This document shows positions 33,952 to 41,988 of a stretch of 64,000 bases of DNA, one piece after another. The DNA is taken from contig NZ_JAJADQ010000005.1 of assembly GCF_020447315.1 (NCBI RefSeq), forward strand, positions 1 to 64,000, given 5' to 3'. Position numbers and translations under genes: made by a program. The stretch comes from Hymenobacter nitidus (GTDB lineage: Bacteria; Bacteroidota; Bacteroidia; Cytophagales; Hymenobacteraceae). Position 1 is the first letter of the stretch. Each line of letters opens with the position of its first letter. The notes below the pieces were generated by a model. It was given only the letters and a program-made list of their open reading frames with translations. It was not told the DNA's origin and made no database searches.

Positions 33952-34995
33952 TCACAATTTCACCATTTCCATTTCTGCTTCGGCCAGGGCGCTGAGCAGC
34001 TGGCTGGTTTCGATGCCGTGGGCGCAGTGGAAGTGGTTCAGCGGGCACTTGCGGTAGCCGTGCAGGCCGCAGGGCTTGCAGGCCAACTCTTCCGGCAGCT
34101 CGACTACCCGGGAAAACGGGCTAAGCGGACCAAAGCCGAAAAACGGCACTGTGGAGCAGTAGATAGCGCAGGTGGGCGCGCCCTGGGCCGAGCACAGGTG
34201 CATGGGCGCCGAGTCGTTGACGTAGTTGAGCACCGCCCCGCGCATTAGGGCCGCCGAGGCCAGCAACGACAGTTTGCCCGCCAGATTTACCACGCCGGGC
34301 CGGTTGCTGGCTTTCAGCAGTGCTTCGCACTCGGCCACATCGGGCGGGCCACCCAGCAGGAATACGGTGTATTTTCGGGGCAGCGCGGCCAACAGCTTCA
34401 GCCACTGTTCCCGCGGAAACTGCTTGGTAAACCACACTGATGTGGGCGCGATGCACAGATACGGTCCGCCCTGTGCCAGCTGCGCCGCCTGGGCCGCGGC
34501 AGCTTCGTCGGTGGCGCTGGGGTAGAGGCGCGGCATGGTCAGGGGCCCGTCGTAGGCCGGGTCGAGCAGGTGCAGGTTGCGCGACACCTCGTGTACGCCC
34601 GGCCCAATCACGTGGGGAATGGCGCGGGTGAAGCGGAAGGAAAACGGGTTCTTGTCGAAGCCCATGCGTTCGGGTGCCCCCGAAAAAGCCGTCAGGAAGC
34701 CCGTGGAGGCAAAGCGCTGCAGGGTCACGACGCGCTGGTAGTCGGCCTCCCGAATGCGCTGCAGCAGGTGCCACAGCCCGCGGTACTTATCCTGCTTCTT
34801 GTCCCAGACTAGCACCTGCCGCACATGCGGGTGATTTTGCACCAGGCCCTCATTGCCCTTGCGCACCAGAAAGTCTACCGGCGTATCGGGCTCGGTCTGG
34901 TGCAGGTGCTCCAGCAGAGCCGTAGCCAGGATAACGTCGCCGATAAAGGCGGTTTGAATCAGCAGAACGGCGCGGCGGGCAACAGGAGTGGGCAT
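33952..34995 (-). CDS. Glycosyltransferase family 9 (heptosyltransferase-like)
   Basis: A 347-residue GT-B glycosyltransferase resembling WaaF-type ADP-heptose transferases that build lipopolysaccharide cores. The N-terminal strand LLIQTAFIGDVILATALLEHL, the middle LCIAPTSVWFTKQFPREQW, VFLLGGPPDVAECEALL and the late DSAPMHLCSAQGAPTCAIY are family hallmarks. The C-terminus has a CKPCGLHGYRKCPLNHFHC cluster typical of Bacteroidota members. Its last codons (EMVKL) are encoded inside the degenerate repeat that fills the next spacer. The sugar and acceptor are unknown. A paralogue lies at 44334. Confidence 0.87.
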   Translation of the reverse strand: MPTPVARRAVLLIQTAFIGDVILATALLEHLHQTEPDTPVDFLVRKGNEGLVQNHPHVRQVLVWDKKQDKYRGLWHLLQRIREADYQRVVTLQRFASTGFLTAFSGAPERMGFDKNPFSFRFTRAIPHVIGPGVHEVSRNLHLLDPAYDGPLTMPRLYPSATDEAAAAQAAQLAQGGPYLCIAPTSVWFTKQFPREQWLKLLAALPRKYTVFLLGGPPDVAECEALLKASNRPGVVNLAGKLSLLASAALMRGAVLNYVNDSAPMHLCSAQGAPTCAIYCSTVPFFGFGPLSPFSRVVELPEELACKPCGLHGYRKCPLNHFHCAHGIETSQLLSALAEAEMEMVKL

Positions 34996-35113
34996 AGACG
35001 AGTAGCAGTTTGCAAAGATACCGCCTTGCGGCCCAGGTTCAAGCCGGGAGTCATAAAGCGCGCGGGCCGCGCAGATTGCCGGGCGCCGGTTCAGCGGGTG
35101 TGGCCAATCTATT

Positions 35114-35121
35114 TAACTTGC
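35114..35121 (+). promoter_or_regulatory. -7 element for the aminopeptidase gene
   Basis: TAACTTGC resembles the TAnnTTGC boxes seen elsewhere in the window, 48 bases before the ATG. Confidence 0.35.
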
Positions 35122-35169
35122 AGCCGACCCGCCTGCCGCGCGTCTTTCTCGCCCAACAACCTTTCTTCT

Positions 35170-36468
35170 ATGCGTTACGGTCCCATCGATCCGCAGCTGT
35201 TTATTCAGAATCGGCGCAATTTCGTTCAGCAGCTGCCCCCGGCTTCGCTGGCCATCTTCCACTCCAACGATACCATGCCCACCAACGCGGACGGGACCAT
35301 GGCTTTCCGCCAGAACAACGATTTGTTCTACCTCTCGGGCGTGGACCAGGAGGAAAGCGTGCTGGTGATTTTCCCCGATGCCAAGCTGCCCCAGCACCGC
35401 GAAATCCTGTTTCTGAAGGAAACCAGCGACCATATTCTGGTGTGGGAAGGCTACAAGCTCACCAAGGCCGAGGCCCGCGCCCAGTCCGGGGTAGCCACCA
35501 TCATGTGGGTCGACTCGTTCGAGTCGGTGCTGCCGGCCCTGATGAACGAGGCCGAAAACGTGTATCTGAACTCCAACGAGCACATCCGGGCCGTGGTGGA
35601 GGTTGAAACGCGCGACGCCCGCCTGGGCAAAAAGCTGCGCGCCGCCTACCCGCTGCACCAGTACCGCCGCGTGGCTCCCATCATGCACCAGCTGCGCGCC
35701 ATCAAGAGCGAGGAGGAAATCCGCCTGATGCGCGAGGCGGCCAACATTACCGAGAAAGCCTTCCGCCGCCTGCTGGGCTTCATCAAGCCCGGCGTGTGGG
35801 AATATGATATTGAGGCCGAAATCCTGCACGAGTTCGTGCGCAACCGCAGCCGCGGCCCGGCCTATGGCAGCATCATTGCCTCGGGCGCCAACGCCTGCAT
35901 TCTGCACTACGTCAGCAACGACCGGGAGTGCAAGGACGGCGACGTGCTGCTGATGGACTTCGGGGCCGAGTTCGGCAACTACGCCGCCGACCTGTCGCGC
36001 TCCATCCCCGTGAACGGCACCTTCACCAAGCGCCAGCGCGACGTGTATGAAGCCGTGCTGCGCGTCATGAAGTTCGCTACTTCCCGCCTGGTGGCCGGCA
36101 ACAACATCGAGGATTACCACGCCGAGGTGGGCCGCAGCATGGAGCAGGAGCTCATCAAGCTCGATTTGCTGAATGCCAACGACGTGCTGAACCAGGACCC
36201 GGCCGCGCCGCTCTATAAGAAGTACTTCATGCACGGCACCAGCCACTACCTGGGTCTCGACGTGCACGACGTGGGCTTCAAGTACCGCGTGTTCGAGCCG
36301 GGCATGGTGTATACCTGCGAGCCGGGTATCTACATCCGGGAAGAGGGCCTGGGCATCCGCCTCGAAAATGACATTCTCATTACCCAAACCGGCAATGAGG
36401 ATCTGATGAAAAATATCCCGCTGGAAGCCGCCGACATCGAGCAGCTGATGGGCCAGAACCGGGGCTGA
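35170..36468 (+). CDS. pepP: Xaa-Pro aminopeptidase
   Basis: A 432-residue M24B metallopeptidase that removes the N-terminal residue before proline. The N-terminal domain (about 1-170) is the AMP_N creatinase-like fold. The pita-bread catalytic domain (about 180-420) shows the five metal ligands: two Asp in LMDFGAEFGNYAADLSRS, His in HGTSHYLGLDVHD, Glu in CEPGIYI and Glu in IRLENDI. Length is normal for bacterial PepP. The ATG at 35170 gives the family start (MRYGPIDPQLFIQNR); the open frame upstream is not homologous. A terminator follows. Confidence 0.94.
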   Translation: MRYGPIDPQLFIQNRRNFVQQLPPASLAIFHSNDTMPTNADGTMAFRQNNDLFYLSGVDQEESVLVIFPDAKLPQHREILFLKETSDHILVWEGYKLTKAEARAQSGVATIMWVDSFESVLPALMNEAENVYLNSNEHIRAVVEVETRDARLGKKLRAAYPLHQYRRVAPIMHQLRAIKSEEEIRLMREAANITEKAFRRLLGFIKPGVWEYDIEAEILHEFVRNRSRGPAYGSIIASGANACILHYVSNDRECKDGDVLLMDFGAEFGNYAADLSRSIPVNGTFTKRQRDVYEAVLRVMKFATSRLVAGNNIEDYHAEVGRSMEQELIKLDLLNANDVLNQDPAAPLYKKYFMHGTSHYLGLDVHDVGFKYRVFEPGMVYTCEPGIYIREEGLGIRLENDILITQTGNEDLMKNIPLEAADIEQLMGQNRG

Positions 36469-36496
36469 TCGTCCTGGTTGATGCCTGCCAATATCC

Positions 36497-36529
36497 AAAG
36501 AGCCGCCCGTGTACCGGGCGGCTCTTTTC
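36497..36529 (+). terminator. Terminator after pepP
   Basis: AAAGAGCCGCCCG pairs with CGGGCGGCTCTTT around a short loop, followed by TTTT. Confidence 0.8.
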
Positions 36530-36698
36530 GTTTGTGCCTGTTCCGGGTAGAGTTAAATATTCCGGATTCTTTACAAATTTTTTTAGGCCCCGCGACTACC
36601 TGTAAAGCAGGCAGAAAGCATCGGGTAAGCCCCTCCTAAAGTGCAGTTTCGCTATGTAGGGGCAACCTTCTGCGGGCTAAAAAGTATAGGCGGGTAGC

Positions 36699-36706
36699 TA
36701 TGTTTG
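36699..36706 (+). promoter_or_regulatory. -7 element for the TSP3-OmpA gene
   Basis: TATGTTTG matches TAnnTTTG, 60 bases before the ATG. Confidence 0.45.
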
Positions 36707-36766
36707 CGCATGGCTGTCTTCGTTATATCCACAACGGGGCTGATTTTCCATCCTAATTCCGTTCTT

Positions 36767-38221
36767 ATGAAACGTTCTCTAACCTATTCTCTGGCCCTGG
36801 GACTGACGCTGCTGGCGGCGGCCCCGCGTGGGCACGCCCAGACGGCCGACCGCAAGACGGCGGTGAGCCTCTACGGTAGCGTCTACCAGTATAAAGGCAG
36901 CCTTGGCTCCGACTTTTTTAAGAGCGGCAACAACCATTTCGGCCCCGGCATCAGCATCAACCGCTACCTCACGCCCGGCCTCGACCTGGGGTTGCAGGGC
37001 GCCTACGTGGAGCTGAAAGACAGCCAGAGCCCCGCCACGTTCTTTAATACCAACGTGGTAAACGTAAACCTGGCCCTGAAGCTGAAGCTCAACAACGGCT
37101 GGGCCCTGAAGGAAGATGCCGTGGTGCAGCCCTACCTGCTGCTGGCGCCCGGCATTGCCTACACCAGCCGCGAAGGCTCGGTGCGCGGCCAGCGGATTGA
37201 CGAGGACAAAACCTACTTCGATGCCTTCGGCGCGGCCGGTATTAACTTCCGTATTAGCGACGCGGTAGGCCTGTTCGTGCAAACCGGCCAGCACATTCCG
37301 CTGAACGCCAACATCGACGGCGAGCCGAACCGCGACGACGACAAGATTGATGACCGCTACCTGCAGCACACCGCGGGCCTGACCATTGCTTTTGGCAAAG
37401 CCAAAGACACGGATGGCGACGGAGTGCCTGACCGCAAAGACAAGTGTCCCGACACGCCCACCGGCGTGGCCGTGGATGAGAACGGCTGCCCCCTTGATGG
37501 CGACCAGGACGGCGTGCCGGACTACCAGGATAAGTGCCCCACCGAAAAAGGCCTGGCCAACCTGGAAGGCTGCCCCGACCGTGACAACGACGGCGTGCGC
37601 GATGGCGACGACCAGTGCCCTGATACGGCCGGCAAAGCGGAACTGAAAGGCTGCCCCGACGCCGATAACGACGGCGTGCGCGACCAGGACGATAAGTGCC
37701 CCGACACCCCTGCCGGTACGCAGGTAGATGCCAGCGGCTGCCCCCTGGTGCTCGATAAAGACAATGACGGCATCCTCGACAACGTGGATAAGTGCCCCGA
37801 CACCCCCGCTGGTACCCGCGTCGACTCGAACGGCTGCCCTCTCGTCGTTGACCCCGCCATCAAGCGTCTGGAAGTGCCCGTGCGCTTCAAAACCAACAGC
37901 ACCGTGATTGAGCGCAGCTCGTACCCGGCCATGAACCGTATTGCCCAGGCTCTGAAAGACCACCCCGAGTATAGCCTGCGCATCATCGGCCACGCCGACA
38001 GCCGTGGTACCGATGAGTACAACCAGGGCCTCTCGGAGCGCCGCGCCGAATCGGTGAAGCGCTACTTCACCGGCAAGCAGGTCGACGCTACCCGTGTCAT
38101 CACCGAAGGCCGAGGCGAAGGTGAGCCCGCCGCGCCGAACACGTCGGCCGCCGGCATGTCGAAAAACCGCCGCGTCGAGTTCAAGTTTGAGTTCGTCGTA
38201 ACGCCCGCGCCCACGATGTAA
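36767..38221 (+). CDS. OmpA-family outer-membrane protein with thrombospondin type 3 repeats
   Basis: A 484-residue outer-membrane protein. A signal peptide (1-24) precedes an N-terminal beta-barrel (about 30-205). Five calcium-binding thrombospondin type 3 repeats follow (about 207-345), seen as DTDGDGVPDRKDKCPDTP, DGDQDGVPDYQDKCP, DRDNDGVRDGDDQCP, DADNDGVRDQDDKCP and DKDNDGILDNVDKCP. The C-terminal OmpA domain (about 355-475) has the peptidoglycan-binding IIGHADSRGTDEYN and SKNRRVEFKF. This OprF-like plan is one of the most abundant outer-membrane proteins in Bacteroidota. The ATG at 36767 starts the signal peptide, behind a TATGTTTG box. Confidence 0.93.
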   Translation: MKRSLTYSLALGLTLLAAAPRGHAQTADRKTAVSLYGSVYQYKGSLGSDFFKSGNNHFGPGISINRYLTPGLDLGLQGAYVELKDSQSPATFFNTNVVNVNLALKLKLNNGWALKEDAVVQPYLLLAPGIAYTSREGSVRGQRIDEDKTYFDAFGAAGINFRISDAVGLFVQTGQHIPLNANIDGEPNRDDDKIDDRYLQHTAGLTIAFGKAKDTDGDGVPDRKDKCPDTPTGVAVDENGCPLDGDQDGVPDYQDKCPTEKGLANLEGCPDRDNDGVRDGDDQCPDTAGKAELKGCPDADNDGVRDQDDKCPDTPAGTQVDASGCPLVLDKDNDGILDNVDKCPDTPAGTRVDSNGCPLVVDPAIKRLEVPVRFKTNSTVIERSSYPAMNRIAQALKDHPEYSLRIIGHADSRGTDEYNQGLSERRAESVKRYFTGKQVDATRVITEGRGEGEPAAPNTSAAGMSKNRRVEFKFEFVVTPAPTM

Positions 38222-38243
38222 ATCGTAGTTGTCGGTACACATG

Positions 38244-38278
38244 AAAGCGTCTCCCCGGTCTGGGGAGACGCTTTTTTT
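38244..38278 (+). terminator. Terminator after the TSP3-OmpA gene
   Basis: AAAGCGTCTCCCC pairs with GGGGAGACGCTTT, followed by seven T. Confidence 0.85.
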
Positions 38279-38561
38279 GTGGTTATGAGAAGGCAAACCC
38301 GCGGGAAGGCCCGCAGTCGGTGGCTTCAGCGCCTTTCGCGTCCTATTCCGGAGGCCGAAACAGCCGCTTGCACGTGGCAGAAGATGCTCTGGACTTTGGA
38401 GGATTGGGAAACGGCGGCCGGGCACCGTGCCAGCACCCGGAATAGTGCCTGGCAGCCACGCAGGACTCATCTTATATTCTGAAATAGCCCTGCTGCCATG
38501 AGCAGAAAGCTTGTGAGAAAGAGGGGCCGGGCAGGTACTTTGCCAAGGAGTATGAAGACAA

Positions 38562-38595
38562 AAAAGGCCGGTCCATAGCTATGGACCGGCCTTTT
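38562..38595. terminator. 34-base perfect palindrome, bidirectional terminator
   Basis: AAAAGGCCGGTCCATAG is followed directly by its exact complement. It ends the DUF4252 gene on the minus strand and could equally stop plus-strand transcription. Confidence 0.85.
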
Positions 38596-38618
38596 GCGGC
38601 TCAGAGGTAAACGGAGCC

Positions 38619-39179
38619 TTACTTAGCCAGCTCGCCGCTTACGTTGGGCAGAAACTTCACCAGCTTCTCCACCTGACCTTGGGTGAAGTCGCCGGAAATG
38701 GCCACGAGCATAAACGATTCGGGGGCGCCCTGCACGTTGCCGGCGGCTACTACTTCCTTCACTTTGTCGCCCGATTGGCGGGTGGAGTAGCGCATCACGG
38801 TGGTGCCGGCTTCGCTCGTGACGGGCAGAGGCGTGTACCGCTCGTTGGCCAGCAGGCCGTCCAGCTCCTTGTTCAGGCCCTCGGCTACCAGCTCCCGGGC
38901 ACTGTTGGAAGTAGGCGAGAAGGTCAGCACTTTCACGCTACGCACCGAGGATATGGCCTGGCTCAGCTCGTTGTCGCCGCCCAGGTTGCCCAGCTTCAGG
39001 AGCAGCAGCCGGGTGGTGAGGCCCGCCGACCAGTCGGTGGCTTTGAAGCCGGAGCGGTTTTCATACTTGCTGAAGAATTCGGCCACAGTGCGGGCGGGGG
39101 TGCCGGGGCCACTGGTGCGGCAGCTGCTGGCAGCCAGCAGCACAACGAGCACCCAGAGAGTCAGGATTCTGTTTTTCAT
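38619..39179 (-). CDS. DUF4252 lipoprotein
   Basis: A 186-residue lipoprotein. The signal peptide MKNRILTLWVLVVLLAASSC carries the lipobox cysteine at 20. The mature chain matches the DUF4252 pattern, with VAEFFSKYENRSGFKATDWSAGL at its start, a middle VKVLTFSP strand and a C-terminal FMLVAISGDFTQGQVEKL. DUF4252 is Bacteroidota-specific and often lies near sigma-factor and anti-sigma genes, but none is adjacent here. It is 68 bases downstream of the large secreted protein at 39248, probably in the same transcript. The ATG at 39179 is chosen because it starts the signal peptide. Confidence 0.85.
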   Translation of the reverse strand: MKNRILTLWVLVVLLAASSCRTSGPGTPARTVAEFFSKYENRSGFKATDWSAGLTTRLLLLKLGNLGGDNELSQAISSVRSVKVLTFSPTSNSARELVAEGLNKELDGLLANERYTPLPVTSEAGTTVMRYSTRQSGDKVKEVVAAGNVQGAPESFMLVAISGDFTQGQVEKLVKFLPNVSGELAK

Positions 39180-39247
39180 AGCGTAAAAAAAGAGCAAAAA
39201 GATCAAACTGCTCTTTCCATACGCAGGGCCGGGCCCGCCGTTGGGGC

Positions 39248-40774
39248 TTAGTTGAAATCCACGGTGTTGATAAAGAACACGTCCCGCCCGTTCCAGTTGG
39301 CACCGCGCACGTGCTGGTAGCCGAAGGCCAGGAAGCGGCTGCCGTACCAGGCCTGCATGTCGGTGTGGGAGGTGCTGGTCGATTTTTCCTTCACGCCCGG
39401 GGTCAGCGTGGTCAGCACGGGCACCTGCAAATCGTTGGGCGAGGCCGCGGTGCGGTCAATGACTTTGTAGTAGATGCGGTGCTCATCAAGGTAGGTGAGG
39501 GCGTAGCGCCGGTTGTCGGCCAAGGGCCGGATGCGCACGGTTTCTTCCAGTTGGTACCGTTCGGCATTCTTCAGCACAAAGGTATTGTCCCAGAGCAGGG
39601 TGCCGTACCGGTCGAAGCCGCAGACAATGGCGTGGGTGGTGCGGTAGCCGTCGAAGTTGCGCATGCTGGCCATCATGCCGAAGCCGTAGCTGTTGTAGCG
39701 GTACTGCGGATAATACACCTCGGCCACCAGCACGTAGCCCTCGGGGCTGGGTATCAAATCGTGCATGAGCAGGCGGTAGTGCAGACGCATCTCGCGGGCG
39801 GCGGCCTGCCGCCGGGCACTGCGCTGCCGCAGCCGGGCCTGACGGTTGGGGCTCATAAAGTCGAAAAAGTGCTTCAGGTGCAGAAAATCGTAGAAGCGCA
39901 GCGGTGGCCGGGTGCCCGTGGTGGTCAGGCCCTGGGTGAGGTTGGTGGCAAACAGGCCCTGGGAATAGCGGTTGTCGCGCAGGGTGTAGGTGCCCGTCAT
40001 CAGGCGTGAGGAGTCGCCGGGGCTGAGCTGGGCCGTGAGCAGGCTGCGGTTGCTTTCGGCCTGCACAAACTCGCTGTGCACCAGCTTGCCCTGGGGCGAA
40101 ATCTGCTTGACCTGCAGGCGCGACTTGAGCCCGTTGGTCTGGCTTACCACGAACTTTACCTGGTTGGCAACCGAATCGGCCAGAAACGTGAGCTGACTTT
40201 CCAGGGGCTCGTACACGGCCGGCAGAAACGTAAACTCGCCCGAGCGCAGGTTGAGCAGCAGCACAGTCAGGTGCTGCTCTATCTGCACCGTCACGAACAA
40301 GTTGCCGTCCAAGGCCTTCATGCTGTAGATTTCGTGCTCCAGCTTGGTGTCGTAGGTGGTAGTGCGAACTTCGCCCGTGCGGCTGTTCAGGGCCGCTACC
40401 CACAGCTTGTTGCTCAGGAAGTCGTCGTGAAACAGGGCGTACACCATCGTGCCCTCACCCGCCATCTGGGCCAGATAATACCGGTCGGGAACCTCCACGG
40501 GCTTAATCCAGCGGGTGGCAAGCTGATGATCCAGCTTCTGAAAGGTGAAGGAGCTTCTGCCCGTGAACTTGGGCTCTCGCTCCACCAGCAGCACCACGCT
40601 GCTGTCTTCGGGCACGGCCAGCACCTGCACGTCGCTCGAGGAGGACTGCAAATCCAGCTCGACCCGCGCCGTTTGAGTGGGAGCCTGCGGCGGCAGGCTC
40701 TGGGCGCAGCTTCGGCCCGGACAAAAAACGCCCCAGGCCAAGAGCACAAAGAAGCTGAGTAGGGTTGGTTTCAT
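39248..40774 (-). CDS. Large secreted protein of unknown function, possibly beta-propeller
   Basis: A 508-residue exported protein with a signal peptide (MKPTLLSFFVLLAWGVFC to about CAQS). The mature chain is a long succession of short beta strands separated by turns (for example VQVLAVPEDSSVVLLVERE, MVYALFHDDFLSNKLWVAAL, YVLVAEVYYPQYRYNSYGF, RYALTYLDEHRIYYKVID), which is the look of a beta-propeller. An Arg/Ala-rich helical insert lies near residues 320-345. I do not recognise the family. It likely faces the periplasm or outer surface and may be co-transcribed with the DUF4252 lipoprotein downstream. The ATG at 40774 starts the signal peptide. Confidence 0.72.
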   Translation of the reverse strand: MKPTLLSFFVLLAWGVFCPGRSCAQSLPPQAPTQTARVELDLQSSSSDVQVLAVPEDSSVVLLVEREPKFTGRSSFTFQKLDHQLATRWIKPVEVPDRYYLAQMAGEGTMVYALFHDDFLSNKLWVAALNSRTGEVRTTTYDTKLEHEIYSMKALDGNLFVTVQIEQHLTVLLLNLRSGEFTFLPAVYEPLESQLTFLADSVANQVKFVVSQTNGLKSRLQVKQISPQGKLVHSEFVQAESNRSLLTAQLSPGDSSRLMTGTYTLRDNRYSQGLFATNLTQGLTTTGTRPPLRFYDFLHLKHFFDFMSPNRQARLRQRSARRQAAAREMRLHYRLLMHDLIPSPEGYVLVAEVYYPQYRYNSYGFGMMASMRNFDGYRTTHAIVCGFDRYGTLLWDNTFVLKNAERYQLEETVRIRPLADNRRYALTYLDEHRIYYKVIDRTAASPNDLQVPVLTTLTPGVKEKSTSTSHTDMQAWYGSRFLAFGYQHVRGANWNGRDVFFINTVDFN

Positions 40775-40919
40775 AGCGGGGTAAGTCAGCTCGGCCGTAA
40801 CGTCATCGGACCAAGGAAGATACGATGAAGCCAACAGATAGTCACTGGCCGATGCTAAACAGATGCAGCAACGCGCGAGTTTCCACACAAGACCACTGAC
40901 AAACAGCGCTACAAAACGC

Positions 40920-40955
40920 AAAAAAGCCCGGCGCCTGAGGTGGTGCCGGGCTTTC
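40920..40955 (-). terminator. Terminator after the EVE-domain gene
   Basis: On the minus strand AAAGCCCGGC pairs with GCCGGGCTTTT, followed by T-rich sequence. Confidence 0.75.
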
Positions 40956-40971
40956 GGGTAGGCCAGAAGTA

Positions 40972-41379
40972 TTAGCTGCCCAGCTCCAGCAGCACGTCAA
41001 ATTCCTCGGCCCGCAGGGGCATCACGCTCAGGCGCGACTGGCGCAGCAGCCCGATCTGGTTCAGGCGCTGGTCCTGCTTGATCTGTGCCAGGGCCACGGG
41101 GCGGGCCAGGGCCTGCTGGGGACGCAGCTGCACGGCCACCCAGCCGCTGCCGGCTTCGGCCGTGGCATCGGGCGCGGCGGCCTGCCCCACTTCGGCAATG
41201 CCCACCACCGTTTTGCTGGTCACGCTGTGGTAGAACAGCACCAGGTCGCCGGGCTGCATCTGCTGCAGGTAGTTGCGGGCCTGGAAGTTGCGTACACCGG
41301 TCCAGTCGGTGTGGCCGTCGCGGGTGAAGTCGTCCCAGGAGTAGGCGCTGGGTTCAGATTTTACAAGCCAGTAATTCAT
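40972..41379 (-). CDS. EVE-domain protein
   Basis: A 135-residue protein consisting of one EVE domain (PUA-like fold). Family hallmarks: MNYWLVKSEPSAYSWDDF at the start, GVRNFQARNYL, MQPGDLVLFYHS and VGIAEV. EVE domains bind modified bases in DNA or RNA; stand-alone forms are common in bacteria and are probably housekeeping, while fused forms occur in modification-dependent restriction. It lies 9 kb from the SRA-HNH endonuclease, another reader of modified bases, with no sign that they are linked. The ATG at 41379 gives the family N-terminus. Confidence 0.88.
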   Translation of the reverse strand: MNYWLVKSEPSAYSWDDFTRDGHTDWTGVRNFQARNYLQQMQPGDLVLFYHSVTSKTVVGIAEVGQAAAPDATAEAGSGWVAVQLRPQQALARPVALAQIKQDQRLNQIGLLRQSRLSVMPLRAEEFDVLLELGS

Positions 41380-41403
41380 AAAAAGCAAAAGGGTAAGCCA
41401 AAG

Positions 41404-41459
41404 AACAGCCCGGCAAAAGAAAACTGAAAAATGTTCAGTTCCACCTTTGCCGGGCTGTT
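41404..41459 (-). terminator. Nested double hairpin between EVE and lipoprotein genes
   Basis: An outer 14-bp perfect stem (41404-41417 with 41446-41459) encloses an inner 7-bp stem AACTGAA/TTCAGTT (41422-41440). It follows the lipoprotein gene at 41495 and is a likely terminator, though unusually shaped. Confidence 0.55.
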
Positions 41460-41494
41460 AACCCGAAATTCCGATAGTTGTTCGCGGCCGTGCT

Positions 41495-41908
41495 TTACTC
41501 GACCCGGCGCACCTGCAGCACGTCGTTTTGCAGGGAGAGCAGCTGCAGGCCGTAGCTGCTGCTTTGCCCGCTGGGCGTGATGCGGTAGGTGCGGTGGTCC
41601 TGCGTAGTCCAGAGGCCAGGGTAGATGGCTATGCCGTCGGTAGGGGAGGGCCCACGGCCCACAAACACGCCGTCGGGGTCGAAGCGCAGGCCATTGCGGG
41701 GCCAGGCCGTCGGAAAGGCAAACGTGTCGGGCCGGTAGATTTTCACGTCGCTGCCCGCCTGCTCTTCCTCCCACGATTCAAGCCAGTTGCGGCCCTGTAC
41801 CTGGGCTTCGAAAGTGGCCTGGGTTACAACCGGGCTGGCCGAATCAGACTCTTTTTTGCAGCTGCTGAGCAACAGCGCGGCCGAAGCCAGGAAAAGGAAA
41901 AAGCGCAT
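41495..41908 (-). CDS. Small lipoprotein, tandem paralogue 1
   Basis: A 137-residue lipoprotein (lipobox LSSC, Cys17). The mature part shares a clear pattern with the next gene: DVKIYRPDTFAFP, GLRFDPDGVF, PTDG and a C-terminal LQLLSLQNDVLQVRRVE. The Trp/Gly-spaced strands suggest a small beta-barrel or lipocalin-like fold, but I cannot assign a family. Lipid anchoring in the outer or inner membrane is inferred from the lipobox. It lies 80 bases downstream of its paralogue. Confidence 0.75.
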   Translation of the reverse strand: MRFFLFLASAALLLSSCKKESDSASPVVTQATFEAQVQGRNWLESWEEEQAGSDVKIYRPDTFAFPTAWPRNGLRFDPDGVFVGRGPSPTDGIAIYPGLWTTQDHRTYRITPSGQSSSYGLQLLSLQNDVLQVRRVE

Positions 41909-41988
41909 AGGGGCAAGTATGTGGCATCAGATATATAAGCCAGATAGTATTCCTGCGCCAAAGGTTGCACCCAGGGGCCGCTACTTTC

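Larger units (their letters stand above)
38222..38618. other. Intergenic region with an orphan promoter-like box and palindromic terminator
   Basis: After the OmpA terminator this stretch of about 340 bases has no credible gene. Near its right end TTG (38509) and TACTTTGC (38536-38543) on the plus strand precede AAGGAG, an ATG and an 8-codon frame (MKTKKAGP) that runs straight into the palindromic terminator at 38562-38595. Confidence 0.45.

Noticed and set aside
34018..34812. Several plus-strand frames opposite the family 9 glycosyltransferase
   Set aside because: Arg/Ala/Pro-rich shadows of a well-conserved minus-strand gene.
37408..37850. Regular tandem DNA repeats that could suggest a CRISPR-like or satellite array
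   Set aside because: They encode five thrombospondin type 3 calcium repeats in frame, without spacers of uniform length.
36779..38470. Open frame of about 560 codons opposite the TSP3-OmpA gene
   Set aside because: The repeats of the OmpA gene keep this frame open; the plus-strand protein has a signal peptide and full domains.
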